Translations under genes and position numbers: made by a program
Part shown: positions 40,760 through 48,586 of the stretch, one piece after another
Layout of the letters: the number at the start of each line of letters is the position of its first letter
How positions within the stretch are numbered: the stretch's first letter is position 1
DNA from: DASRDZ01 sp035652335
GTDB lineage: Bacteria; Chloroflexota; Dormibacteria; Aeolococcales; Aeolococcaceae
Length of the DNA stretch: 64,000 nt
Assembly (NCBI GenBank): GCA_035652335.1
Contig: DASRDZ010000030.1
Span: 26,306-90,305 of the forward strand
Direction of reading: 5' to 3'
The notes under the pieces: generated by a model
Told to the model about the DNA's origin: nothing
Seen by the model: the letters and a program-made list of their open reading frames with translations, nothing else
The model's database searches: none

Positions 40760-40796
40760 ACTGCCTCCTGCCCGGCTGCCGCCGGCACGGTGTTGC

Positions 40797-41792
40797 TCAG
40801 CGGTGCCGCTTGTTGCGGCGTGCACCGCCTCCACTTCGATTGCGTGCCGCCCCACCCGCGGCGGCGCCGGTGCGCTGCGGCGCGGGCTCGTCCTTCGCCT
40901 GGCCGTTGCTCGACGCCCCGGCCAGCGCCGCGGCGGGCGCGGGGGCCGGCGGGAAGGAGAGCGGCGTCACCCGCCCTGCACCGGGGAACCACGGCGGCAC
41001 CTTGAAGCCGCCCCAGCCGACAACGATGTACTGCTGGATGATCATGAAGATGCTCTGGGTCACCCAGTACAGCGCGATCCCCGAGGGGAAGACCATGCCG
41101 AAGACGAAGACCATCGCCGGCATGATGAACATCATCTGCCGCGACATCTTGGCCATCTGCCGCTCCTGGTCGGACATGTCCGGCCGCATCGGCGGGGCCA
41201 TCATCTTCGACTGGATCAGCGTCGCCCCCGCGGCCAGCAGCGGCAGGATCAGCACGGTGGGATGGCTCAGCGCCTGCACGTAGTCGACCTGGTTGTTGGC
41301 CGCCGTGCAGCAGGACTTCAGCCCGCTCTGGGTGACGTTGGAGATCCACAGGAAGCCGAGGTCCGAGTGCAGCGTGTTCTGCACCGAGCTGATGGCGCGG
41401 TAGAGCTCGGCGATGATCGGCCACTGCACCAGGATGGGCAGGCACCCGCTGAGCTGGGAGAGCGGGTTGATGTTGTGCTCCTTGTAGAGCTTCATCATCT
41501 CCGCGTTCAGCTTCTGCGGGTCCTTCTTGTACTTCTTGCGCAGCTCGGTCATCTGCGGCGCGATCTTGCGCTGCTCCGCCTGGATGCGCCGCGAGGTGCG
41601 CAGCTGCCAGGTGAAGAGGGGGAAGAGCAGGGTGCGGATGACCAGCGTGGTGACGATGACCGCCAGGCCGAAGGCGCCGATGGCGGACCCCACGCCGTGG
41701 GCGAAGAAGTTGTGCAGGTGCTCCAGCAGCCACTGGATGGGGACCTGGAAGACGTAGTAGAAGAAGTCGCCGATCGACTGCGCGGGGTTCAC
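40797..41792 (-). CDS. yidC: Membrane protein insertase YidC/Oxa1
   Basis: 331 aa. Five hydrophobic segments with no large periplasmic domain, so of the Gram-positive/Oxa1 size. Motifs: EQRKIAPQMTELRKKYKKDP coiled coil, GCLPILVQWPIIAELYRAI and GMVFPSGIALYWVTQSIFMI. The C-terminus is basic. Inserts membrane proteins with or without SecYEG. Overlaps yidD by 4 nt. Confidence 0.95.
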   Translation of the reverse strand: MNPAQSIGDFFYYVFQVPIQWLLEHLHNFFAHGVGSAIGAFGLAVIVTTLVIRTLLFPLFTWQLRTSRRIQAEQRKIAPQMTELRKKYKKDPQKLNAEMMKLYKEHNINPLSQLSGCLPILVQWPIIAELYRAISSVQNTLHSDLGFLWISNVTQSGLKSCCTAANNQVDYVQALSHPTVLILPLLAAGATLIQSKMMAPPMRPDMSDQERQMAKMSRQMMFIMPAMVFVFGMVFPSGIALYWVTQSIFMIIQQYIVVGWGGFKVPPWFPGAGRVTPLSFPPAPAPAAALAGASSNGQAKDEPAPQRTGAAAGGAARNRSGGGARRNKRHR

Positions 41793-42082
41793 GACGCACT
41801 CCCGGTGTGGGCCGCGGTCTTCTCGGCGCGGCGGCGACGGCGGGCTTCACGCCAGCTCACGTATCTCTCCGGGACGGGATCGTACCCCCCTTCGTAGAAG
41901 GGATGGCAGCGGCCGATGCGCCGCAGCGCCAGCCACCACCCGCGCCGGAAGCCGTGGCGCTGGATCGCCTCCTGCCCGTAGTGGGAGCAGGTCGGCTGGT
42001 AGCGGCACTGGCTGAACAGCGCGAAGATCGGGCCGAGGGTGACCCGATAGAGCCGGATGAACAGGATGCTGGCGCGGGTCAT
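41789..42082 (-). CDS. yidD: Membrane protein insertion efficiency factor YidD
   Basis: 97 aa. SQCRYQPTCSHYGQEAIQRH and GWWLALRRIGRCHPFYEGGYDPVP are the family motif with three conserved cysteines. ATG at 42082 overlaps the rnpA stop (ATGA). Confidence 0.95.
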   Translation of the reverse strand: MTRASILFIRLYRVTLGPIFALFSQCRYQPTCSHYGQEAIQRHGFRRGWWLALRRIGRCHPFYEGGYDPVPERYVSWREARRRRRAEKTAAHTGSAS

Positions 42083-42468
42083 GCGGGTGTGGGGCTCAGC
42101 GCCCGGAGCGGGCCGGGCCTGGTCCGGCCATTCTCCGCCATCCGGCTGCGGGCAGCGCCGATGCAGCGCCACAGCTCGGTGGCGAGGTCGGCGAAGCGCA
42201 TCGCCAGGACCGCGGCGGAGGCGCTGACCACGACGTCGAGACCGGCCAGCTCGGGACGGTGCGGCTCCAGGGCGGCGCGCAGGCGGCGGCGGATGGTGTT
42301 GCGCTCGACCGCGCCCCCCGCGGACTTGGGCACCGCGAAGCCGAGGCGGGCGTGGGGCAGGCCGTTGGCGGCGACGTGGACGCGGAGGGCGGCCGTGCCC
42401 GCGGAGGCGCGTCCAGCCCGCACCGCGGCGAACCGGCGGCGACCGGAGAGCCGCTCGCGGCGCTTCAC
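42079..42468 (-). CDS. rnpA: Ribonuclease P protein component
   Basis: 129 aa, basic. RERLSGRRRFAAVRAGRASA and the RNR motif region ERNTIRRRLRAAL are typical of the protein that helps RNase P RNA trim tRNA 5' ends. C-terminal extension Pro/Arg rich. ATGA overlap with rpmH. Confidence 0.93.
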   Translation of the reverse strand: MKRRERLSGRRRFAAVRAGRASAGTAALRVHVAANGLPHARLGFAVPKSAGGAVERNTIRRRLRAALEPHRPELAGLDVVVSASAAVLAMRFADLATELWRCIGAARSRMAENGRTRPGPLRALSPTPA

Positions 42469-42611
42469 CGCACGGGCGCGGGCGTCAGGCGCTTGCGACC
42501 CTTGCGGCGCCGCGCCTTGATCACCTGCCGGCCTCCCGGGGTGGACATCCGGATGCGAAAGCCGTGCGTCTTGCGCCGGTAGCGCTTCTTCGGCTGGTAT
42601 GTCCGCTTGAT
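42465..42611 (-). CDS. rpmH: Large ribosomal subunit protein bL34, probable ATC start
   Basis: 48 aa: (I/M)KRTYQPKKRYRRKTHGF, RMSTPGGRQVIKARRRKGRK and a short tail, the complete bL34. No ATG, GTG or TTG occurs in frame near the expected N-terminus. The codon at the Met position of the family consensus KRTYQP is ATC (42611-42609), with GGAG ending 8 nt upstream. So either a rare ATC start, or a longer N-terminal extension from far upstream, which seems less likely. Heads the rpmH-rnpA-yidD-yidC operon. Confidence 0.9.
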   Translation of the reverse strand: MKRTYQPKKRYRRKTHGFRIRMSTPGGRQVIKARRRKGRKRLTPAPVR

Positions 42612-42693
42612 GGGAAGGTCTCCGAGAACCGTTCGATCGAATCGCGCCCGGGGCAGCCGTGATCGGCCGCCGCGGCGGGCGGAGGGCTCAGGG

Positions 42694-42699
42694 AGTATA
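42694..42699 (-). promoter_or_regulatory. -10 box of the rpmH operon
   Basis: TATACT on the minus strand, about 83 nt before the rpmH start, giving a leader of roughly 76 nt. No clear -35 hexamer. Confidence 0.5.
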
Positions 42700-42758
42700 C
42701 AGCGGGGCGCTTCCTTCGTGGCACGAGCGATGTACGGAAGAGCGTTGCATCCTGGGCG

Positions 42759-42787
42759 TTGTACCTCCGCCCCGACGTTGCTAGACT
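42759..42787 (+). promoter_or_regulatory. dnaA promoter
   Basis: TTGTAC (42759-42764), 17-nt spacer, TAGACT (42782-42787). Predicted transcript has a leader of about 207 nt that spans the DnaA-box cluster, consistent with DnaA autoregulation. Confidence 0.6.
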
Positions 42788-42820
42788 CGCCCCTCGCTCC
42801 GCCGCGGCAGGGACCCTTCC

Positions 42821-42897
42821 CTTTCCACATCCCATCCACAACCCCCTCTCGGCAAGCATCCTTGCCTTTTCCACGGTTGTGCACAACCTGTGTACAA
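42821..42897. other. DnaA-box cluster, candidate part of oriC
   Basis: Within 77 bp upstream of dnaA lie several DnaA-box-like 9-mers: CTTTCCACA (42821), CCATCCACA (42832), TTTTCCACG (42867), TTGTGCACA (42878) and TTGTACACA on the minus strand (42889-42897). A hairpin GGCAAG-CATC-CTTGCC sits at 42851-42866. The stretch is AT-richer than its surroundings. The remainder of 42612-43000 is leader sequence. Confidence 0.65.
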
Positions 42898-43000
42898 GCG
42901 AACAGGCGGCAAGGGGGTGGGCGGGACGCGCGTGTCTCGAATCCGGGGGATTGGTATGCCCGTTACCGGGAGTGAACTCACCTGGGGAGGTGACCGTATC

Positions 43001-44428
43001 GTGCCGATGGAGAGCCAGTCCCGCGTTGGTGCCGCGGTGCCCGCGGACGTGCAGCAGATCTGGCAGGCCGCGCAGGAGGAGCTGCGCTTCCAGATCGCCA
43101 CACCGGGCTACGAGACCTGGCTCCGCAACGCCGTCCTCCTCGATTGCGAGGACGGACACATGTTCACGCTGGGGGTGCCCACGCGCCTGGCGCGCGACTG
43201 GCTCACCGAGCGCTACGTCCCGCTCATCCGCGAGACGCTGAGCGGCCTGCTCTCCCGCGACTGCGAGGTGCTCATCACCGTCGACCCGGCGGCGGCGCCG
43301 CCGCCCGACGAGCCCTCGCCCTTCGCCGACGAGCCGCTCGACGCCGCGGCCCCGGCCCTGCTCGGCGAGGCGATGGCCATCGACGCCGCCGGCTCCAACG
43401 AGTCGCGCCTCAACCCCAACTTCACCTTCCTCACCTTCGTCGTCGGCAACTCCTCGCGCTTCGCGCACGCGGCCTGCCGCGCCGTCGCCGACGCGCCCGG
43501 CAAGGCCTACAACCCGCTCTTCCTCTACGGCGGGGTGGGACTCGGCAAGACGCACCTGATGCACGCCATCGGCCACGCGGTGCGCGAGGGGCATCGCCGT
43601 CCGCCCAAGGTGGCGTACGTGACGTCCGAGAAGTTCATGAACGAGATGATCGCGTCCATCCAGGAGAACCGGATGAACGACTTCCGGACGCGATACCGCA
43701 CCGTCGACGTGCTGCTCATCGACGACATCCAGTTCCTGGCAGGAAAGGACAGAACTCAGGAGGAGTTCTTCCACACCTTCAACGCGCTGCACGAGGTGCA
43801 GAAGCAGATCGTGGTCTCGTCGGACCGCCCGCCCAAGGACATCCCCACCCTCGAGGACCGCCTGCGCTCGCGGTTCGAGGGCGGCCTGATGGCCGACATC
43901 CAGCCCCCCGACTTCGAGACCCGCCTGGCCATCCTCAACTCCAAGCTGGGCGCCAACTCCCGCCTCGTCCCCGACGAGGTGTGCAGCTTCATCGCCCACA
44001 AGATCCAGAAGAACATCCGCGAGCTCGAGGGCGCGCTCATCCGCGTCCTCGCCCACGCCTCGATCAGCGGCGAGCCGGTGGCCGTCGACGCCGCCCAGCG
44101 CATCCTCGCCGACATCATCCCCAGCGGCGGCCTGCGTCCGCTGACCGTCGACCTCATCCAGGAGACGGTCGCCGACTACTACAACATCGGCAAGGACGAG
44201 ATGCTCGGGCGCCGTCGCGACAAGCACATCGTCTTCCCCCGCCAGGTGGCCATGTACATCATCCGCGAGGAGACCGCCTCCTCCCTGCCGGCGATCGGCA
44301 CCGCCTTCGGCGGCAAGGACCACACCACCGTCCTGCACGCCTGCGAGAAGATCACCGAGCTGGCCAAGGACGACCAGCGCCTGCAGCACGACCTGCGCCA
44401 GATCCGCGACCGGCTGATGGCTCGATGA
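43001..44428 (+). CDS. dnaA: Chromosomal replication initiator DnaA
   Basis: About 475 aa. Domain I (DVQQIWQAAQEELRFQIATP), a short acidic/Pro domain II, AAA+ domain III with Walker A GGVGLGKTH (177-185), Walker B VLLIDDIQFLAGK, and domain IV with the DNA-binding signature GGKDHTTVLHACEKI. I chose the GTG at 43001 because GGGGAGGTG (42984-42992) is 8 nt away; ATGs at 42956 and 43007 are alternatives. Confidence 0.97.
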   Translation: MPMESQSRVGAAVPADVQQIWQAAQEELRFQIATPGYETWLRNAVLLDCEDGHMFTLGVPTRLARDWLTERYVPLIRETLSGLLSRDCEVLITVDPAAAPPPDEPSPFADEPLDAAAPALLGEAMAIDAAGSNESRLNPNFTFLTFVVGNSSRFAHAACRAVADAPGKAYNPLFLYGGVGLGKTHLMHAIGHAVREGHRRPPKVAYVTSEKFMNEMIASIQENRMNDFRTRYRTVDVLLIDDIQFLAGKDRTQEEFFHTFNALHEVQKQIVVSSDRPPKDIPTLEDRLRSRFEGGLMADIQPPDFETRLAILNSKLGANSRLVPDEVCSFIAHKIQKNIRELEGALIRVLAHASISGEPVAVDAAQRILADIIPSGGLRPLTVDLIQETVADYYNIGKDEMLGRRRDKHIVFPRQVAMYIIREETASSLPAIGTAFGGKDHTTVLHACEKITELAKDDQRLQHDLRQIRDRLMAR

Positions 44429-44651
44429 GGGGACGGGACGGGGCTGTGGAGACGGCGGGGACGCCGTGGGCAGAAGTGCCCGCCGGCGATGAGCGGTTGA
44501 TGGACCGGGGAAGAAACGGGGAAGGACGCACCCCCCTGTCCCACGAACAGATGGGTCGATCCGTGCGTGCCGGCGCCGGTTATCCCCAGCGTCCCCATCC
44601 ACTACTGTCTGCTTCTCTTTCAGACTCTCGTTACTGAAGGAACCTACGCTG
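44429..44651. other. dnaA-dnaN intergenic region with DnaA-box-like sites
   Basis: 223 bp without a gene. Contains GGTTATCCCCAGCG (44578-44591; DnaA box TTATCCCCA), CTGTGGAGA near 44444 and CCATCCACT near 44595, then an AT-richer pyrimidine tract (44600-44640). Could be the duplex-unwinding part of oriC or simply a dnaN leader. Confidence 0.5.
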
Positions 44652-45803
44652 GTGACAAGTCAACTCGAGGTCTCCCAATCCATGAAGTGCACGGTCTCCC
44701 CCTCGGCCCTGGGCACCTGCCTGAGCCTGGTCTCGCGAGCCGTGTCCCCGCGCTCCACCCTGCCGATCCTCAGCAACCTGCTGCTGGAGACGGCCGAGGA
44801 CGGCCTGCGGGTCACCGCCACCAACCTCGACCTGACCATCACCGCAACCGTGGAGGCCGAGGTGGCCAACGACGGCCGCACCACCGTGCCGGCGCGGCTG
44901 CTCACCGACTACGTCTCGTCGCTGGCCGAGGCCCCCTGCACCCTGGAGCTCAACCCGTCGAGCCAGGTGGTGCGGGTCGCCTGCGGCATCCACCGCTCCA
45001 ACATCCACGGCATCGACGCCGTGGAGTTCCCGCCGCTGCCGGCGCGAGACGCCGACGCGGGCATCGAGGTCGACGCGGCGGCGCTGGCCTCGGCGATCGC
45101 CCAGACGGCGATGGCCGCGTCCTCCGACGAGGCGCGGCCGGTGCTCACCGGCGTGCTCCTGGAGATGGACGGCGACCGGCTCACCCTGGCCGCCACCGAC
45201 GGCCACCGGCTGGCCGTGCGCACCCTCGACGTCACCGTCAAGGGCGACGCGCCGTCGGGGACGATCATCGTCCCGGCGCGGCATCTCTCCGAGGTGGCCC
45301 GAGCGGTCAACGCCAACCGGCCCGTGGTCGGCATCACCCTCTCCCAGGCGCGCAACCAGGTGTTCTTCACCATGAGCGGGCTGGAGATCTCCTCGCGCCT
45401 CATCGAGGGCACCTACCCCAACTACGCCCAGGTCATCCCCGCCGAGTCGCGCACCACGGTGACCGTCCCCACCTCCGCGCTGCTGCGCGAGACGCGCACC
45501 GTGTCGGTGATGGCCAAGGACGCCGCCAACCCGGTGCGCTTCAAGGCCACGCCGGACGGCACCCTCACCCTGGTGGCGCAGACCGCCGAGGTCGGCGACG
45601 ACGAGGCGCCGCTCACCGCGGCGGTGAACGGCGAGGAGGTGCAGATCGCCTTCAACGCGCGCTACGTGCTCGACGCGCTGGCGGTGGTGGGCAGCGACGA
45701 GGTGCAGCTGTCGTTCAACGGCTCGCTGTCGCCGGGCGTGATCCGTCCCGTGGGGGCGGACGACTACCTCTGCATCATCATGCCGGTGCGGGTGCCGATG
45801 TAG
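44652..45803 (+). CDS. dnaN: DNA polymerase III beta sliding clamp
   Basis: 383 aa with three clamp domains: SPRSTLPILSNLLLETAEDG, ARPVLTGVLLEMDGDRLTLA with TDGHRLAVR, and the C-terminal YLCIIMPVRVPM. Forms the ring that tethers polymerase to DNA. GTG at 44652 follows GAAGGA; an ATG 30 nt downstream is possible. Confidence 0.96.
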   Translation: MTSQLEVSQSMKCTVSPSALGTCLSLVSRAVSPRSTLPILSNLLLETAEDGLRVTATNLDLTITATVEAEVANDGRTTVPARLLTDYVSSLAEAPCTLELNPSSQVVRVACGIHRSNIHGIDAVEFPPLPARDADAGIEVDAAALASAIAQTAMAASSDEARPVLTGVLLEMDGDRLTLAATDGHRLAVRTLDVTVKGDAPSGTIIVPARHLSEVARAVNANRPVVGITLSQARNQVFFTMSGLEISSRLIEGTYPNYAQVIPAESRTTVTVPTSALLRETRTVSVMAKDAANPVRFKATPDGTLTLVAQTAEVGDDEAPLTAAVNGEEVQIAFNARYVLDALAVVGSDEVQLSFNGSLSPGVIRPVGADDYLCIIMPVRVPM

Positions 45804-45813
45804 GTCGCCCGGC

Positions 45814-46107
45814 TCAGGTCAGCGCGGTGAAGCGCAGGCGCTTGACGGTGCCCTCGCCGACGCGCTGGTTCAGCGCCGCGATGATGCGGGGCCCGTCCAT
45901 CTGCAGCTGCTGCGACAGGGCGGTGTGCGCGGTGGCCACCAGCAGCGCCCCGCGGTCCAGCGAGATCGCCCTGCAGAGGGGTGAGACCGCCGGGCCCACC
46001 ACCTCGGCGAACGCCTCCTGCACCTGGGCCTCGCGCACCGCGCGGCGGACCCCCATGCGCCGCAGGGCGGGATCGAACAGCTCGGAGAGGCGCCGTTCCT
46101 CGGGCAT
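45814..46107 (-). CDS. DciA-like (DUF721) protein
   Basis: 97 aa. ELFDPALRRMGVRRAV and FAEVVGPAVSPLCRAISLDR with ALLVATAHTALSQQLQMDG match the DUF721/DciA family, which helps load the replicative helicase in many bacteria lacking DnaC. Ends the minus-strand recF operon; convergent with dnaN. Confidence 0.85.
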   Translation of the reverse strand: MPEERRLSELFDPALRRMGVRRAVREAQVQEAFAEVVGPAVSPLCRAISLDRGALLVATAHTALSQQLQMDGPRIIAALNQRVGEGTVKRLRFTALT

Positions 46108-46116
46108 CGGAGCGGC

Positions 46117-47286
46117 TCAGACCGCCTGGATGCGCAGAGCGGGATCGGCGTCGACGTGGCCGCCGTGCACGGTGAAGCGCCGGACGTCCGCGCCGGCCGG
46201 GAGGTCGAGCGCCGCGGTCTCGCTGGTGGTGAGCAGCGCCTGGGCGGTGCTTCCCGCGCCGAGCGCCGAGAGGAGGCGCAGCCGCCGTCCGGCGTCGAGC
46301 TCGCTCAGCACGTCGTCGAGCAGCAGCACCGGCGCGACCCCCGCCACGCCGGCGACGTGGCGCACCTCGGCGAGCTTGCAGGCGAGCACGATGCTGCGCT
46401 GCTGTCCCTGGGAGGCGGCCGACCGCGCCGGGCGCGAGTCGAGGAGGAGCTCGACGTCGTCGCGATGGGGGCCGGCGACGGTGACGCCGCGCGCGATCTC
46501 CTCGGCCCGCCGCTCGGCCAGCAGCGCCGCCAGCCGCGCGGACTCCGCGCCGGCGTCGGCGGCTGCGGCGTCGACGCCCTCGCCGGCGTAGCGCAGCTCC
46601 AGCTCCTCGCGCCCGTCGGTGAGCTCCGCCAGCGCGGCCGCGGCGAGCGGCTCCAGGGAGCGCACCAGCCGTGCACGCGCCACCCGGATGCGACCGCCCG
46701 CCTCGACCAGCTCGCGGGTGAAGGCCTCCACCGCGTCCCAGGAGCCCATGCGGTCGCGGACCATGCGCAGCGAGGCGTTGCGCTGCTCCATCACCCGCCG
46801 GTAGCGCACCAGGTCGTCGGCGGTCCGCGCGTCGGTCTGCGACAGCACGATGTCGAGCAGGCGCCGCCGGCCCTCAGGGCCACCCTTGACGAGCTGGAGG
46901 TCCTCCGGCCAGAAGAGCACCACCGGGCAGAGTCCCAGCACCGAGCGCGCCCCGCGCTCCTTGCCGTCGACGGTGAGGGTGCGCACCACCCGCTCACCGT
47001 CGCCGCGCCGCAGGGTGATCTCGACGTCGTGCGCCGCGTCCGGCCGCGTGATCGCCGCGCTCACCCGGCAGGCGGGCTCGCCCCAGCCGATCACCTCGGC
47101 CGCCGACCCGGCGCGCGGTGAGCGCGTCAGCGCCACGGTGGCCACCGCCTCGAGCAGGTTGGTCTTGCCCTGCGCGTTCTGCCCGACGACGACATTCAGC
47201 CCGGGGCCCAGCTCCACCGATTCCTCCGCGTAGTTGCGGAAGCGGAAGAGCCGCAGCCGCGCGACGCTGCAGGCGCCGGTGGGCAT
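46117..47286 (-). CDS. recF: DNA replication/repair protein RecF
   Basis: 389 aa. Walker A GQNAQGKTN (35-43), RLRLFRFRNYAEESVELGPG start, signature SQGQQRSIVLACKLAEV and Walker B PVLLLDDVLSELDAGRR. Loads RecA at gaps with RecO/RecR. The ATG shares one base with the upstream gene stop. Unusually it points towards dnaN instead of following it on the same strand. Confidence 0.95.
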   Translation of the reverse strand: MPTGACSVARLRLFRFRNYAEESVELGPGLNVVVGQNAQGKTNLLEAVATVALTRSPRAGSAAEVIGWGEPACRVSAAITRPDAAHDVEITLRRGDGERVVRTLTVDGKERGARSVLGLCPVVLFWPEDLQLVKGGPEGRRRLLDIVLSQTDARTADDLVRYRRVMEQRNASLRMVRDRMGSWDAVEAFTRELVEAGGRIRVARARLVRSLEPLAAAALAELTDGREELELRYAGEGVDAAAADAGAESARLAALLAERRAEEIARGVTVAGPHRDDVELLLDSRPARSAASQGQQRSIVLACKLAEVRHVAGVAGVAPVLLLDDVLSELDAGRRLRLLSALGAGSTAQALLTTSETAALDLPAGADVRRFTVHGGHVDADPALRIQAV

Positions 47287-48521
47287 CACGCCGCCGCGGT
47301 CGGCGTCGCCAGGCGGACGATCAGGTCGGCGATCTGCGCCGTCGCGTGGGGGCGCGCCGCGTGCCGCAGCGAGTCGCGCATCGCCGCCAGCGCCGTCGAG
47401 TCGGGACGGGACAGCTCGCGCACCGCGTCGACCATGTCGGCGATGCGCGGCACGTAGCGTCCGGCACCGGTGTCGACGACGAAGTCGACGTTGCCGCGCT
47501 CCTGCCCGGGCAGATGCGAGGTGAGCAGCAGCGGCACCCGGGCACAGAGCGCCTCGGCGATCGCGCCAGGGCCCGCCTTGGTGATCAGCAGGTCGGCGGC
47601 GCGCATCCACTCCGACATGTTGCGCACGAAGCCGAGCACGCGCAGCCGGCCGCCGTGCGGCGACTCCGTGCGCAGCCGCTCCAGCGCGGTCTGGGCCTTG
47701 GTGTTGCGGCCACAGATGACCACAACATCGGCATCGTGGACGGCGTCGAGGAGGGCGCGGGTGCGCCGCGGCAGACCGCCCGAGCCCTCGCCGCCGCCGC
47801 TCAGCAGGACGACGAACCGGTCGGGCTCCAGGCCGAGCCGCAGGCGCAGGGACCGGCGTGCCGCCGGGCCCGTCGCGGAGGCGGCGGCGAAGGAGTCGTC
47901 CACGGGCAGGCCGAGGTCGTGGCAGCGCTCGGCCGGCACGCCGGCGCGGCGGGCGCGGTCGAGTCCGCCGGGCGACGACGTGACCACCGCGTCGACGTCG
48001 GCGCACGTCCAGGCCGCGTGCACGTCGACCAGGTCGGTCACCACCGTCATCAGGGGGATGCGCGGGCCTGGCAGCGTGCGCAGCGCCCGCCAGGCGACGT
48101 GGTTCAGCAGAGGGTGGAACGACACCACCGCCTGCGGCCGGAGGGTCGCGATCACCTCCCGCAGGCCGGGCTCGACGAGACGAAGCGCCGAGCCGCGCAG
48201 CGCGGCGACGGCGGCACGGGAGTTGGTCGCGTGGTACAGCGCGCCCCACAGCCAGGGCGCCCGGCGGGTGATCGGCGAGTACAACCCGACCACCCGTCCC
48301 ACCACGCGCGGCGCCGCCTGCGTGAAGGGATCGAGGATGTGCGTCGCGTAGCCGCCGGGGTGGGCCGCGGCCAGGCGGCCGGCCACCGCCTCGGCGCTGG
48401 CGCGATGACCCCCGCCGGTGTCGGCGACGAGGAAGAGGAGGTGGACCGGCGCCTCGACGCGCGCCTGCAGCGCGGGCGGTGTGGCGCCGGACTCACGCGG
48501 CGGGGCGGCGGTGGCGGTCAC
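47286..48521 (-). CDS. MGDG-synthase/MurG-like glycosyltransferase (GT28)
   Basis: About 411 aa. N-terminal MGDG-synthase domain (HLLFLVADTGGGHRASAEAV, VVSFHPLLNHVAWRAL) and GT-B C-domain (VLLSGGGEGSGGLPRRTRAL, LITKAGPGAIAEALCARVPL). Likely transfers a sugar to diacylglycerol or a similar lipid at the membrane. The GTG at 48521 is the first start after a non-coding-looking stretch. Upstream of recF with a 1-nt overlap. Confidence 0.82.
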   Translation of the reverse strand: MTATAAPPRESGATPPALQARVEAPVHLLFLVADTGGGHRASAEAVAGRLAAAHPGGYATHILDPFTQAAPRVVGRVVGLYSPITRRAPWLWGALYHATNSRAAVAALRGSALRLVEPGLREVIATLRPQAVVSFHPLLNHVAWRALRTLPGPRIPLMTVVTDLVDVHAAWTCADVDAVVTSSPGGLDRARRAGVPAERCHDLGLPVDDSFAAASATGPAARRSLRLRLGLEPDRFVVLLSGGGEGSGGLPRRTRALLDAVHDADVVVICGRNTKAQTALERLRTESPHGGRLRVLGFVRNMSEWMRAADLLITKAGPGAIAEALCARVPLLLTSHLPGQERGNVDFVVDTGAGRYVPRIADMVDAVRELSRPDSTALAAMRDSLRHAARPHATAQIADLIVRLATPTAAA

Positions 48522-48586
48522 GGGCGGCGGTTTCCCATGCAGGATTGGCGACCGGGCATCAGTGGATACCCTACCCTGTGACACCC

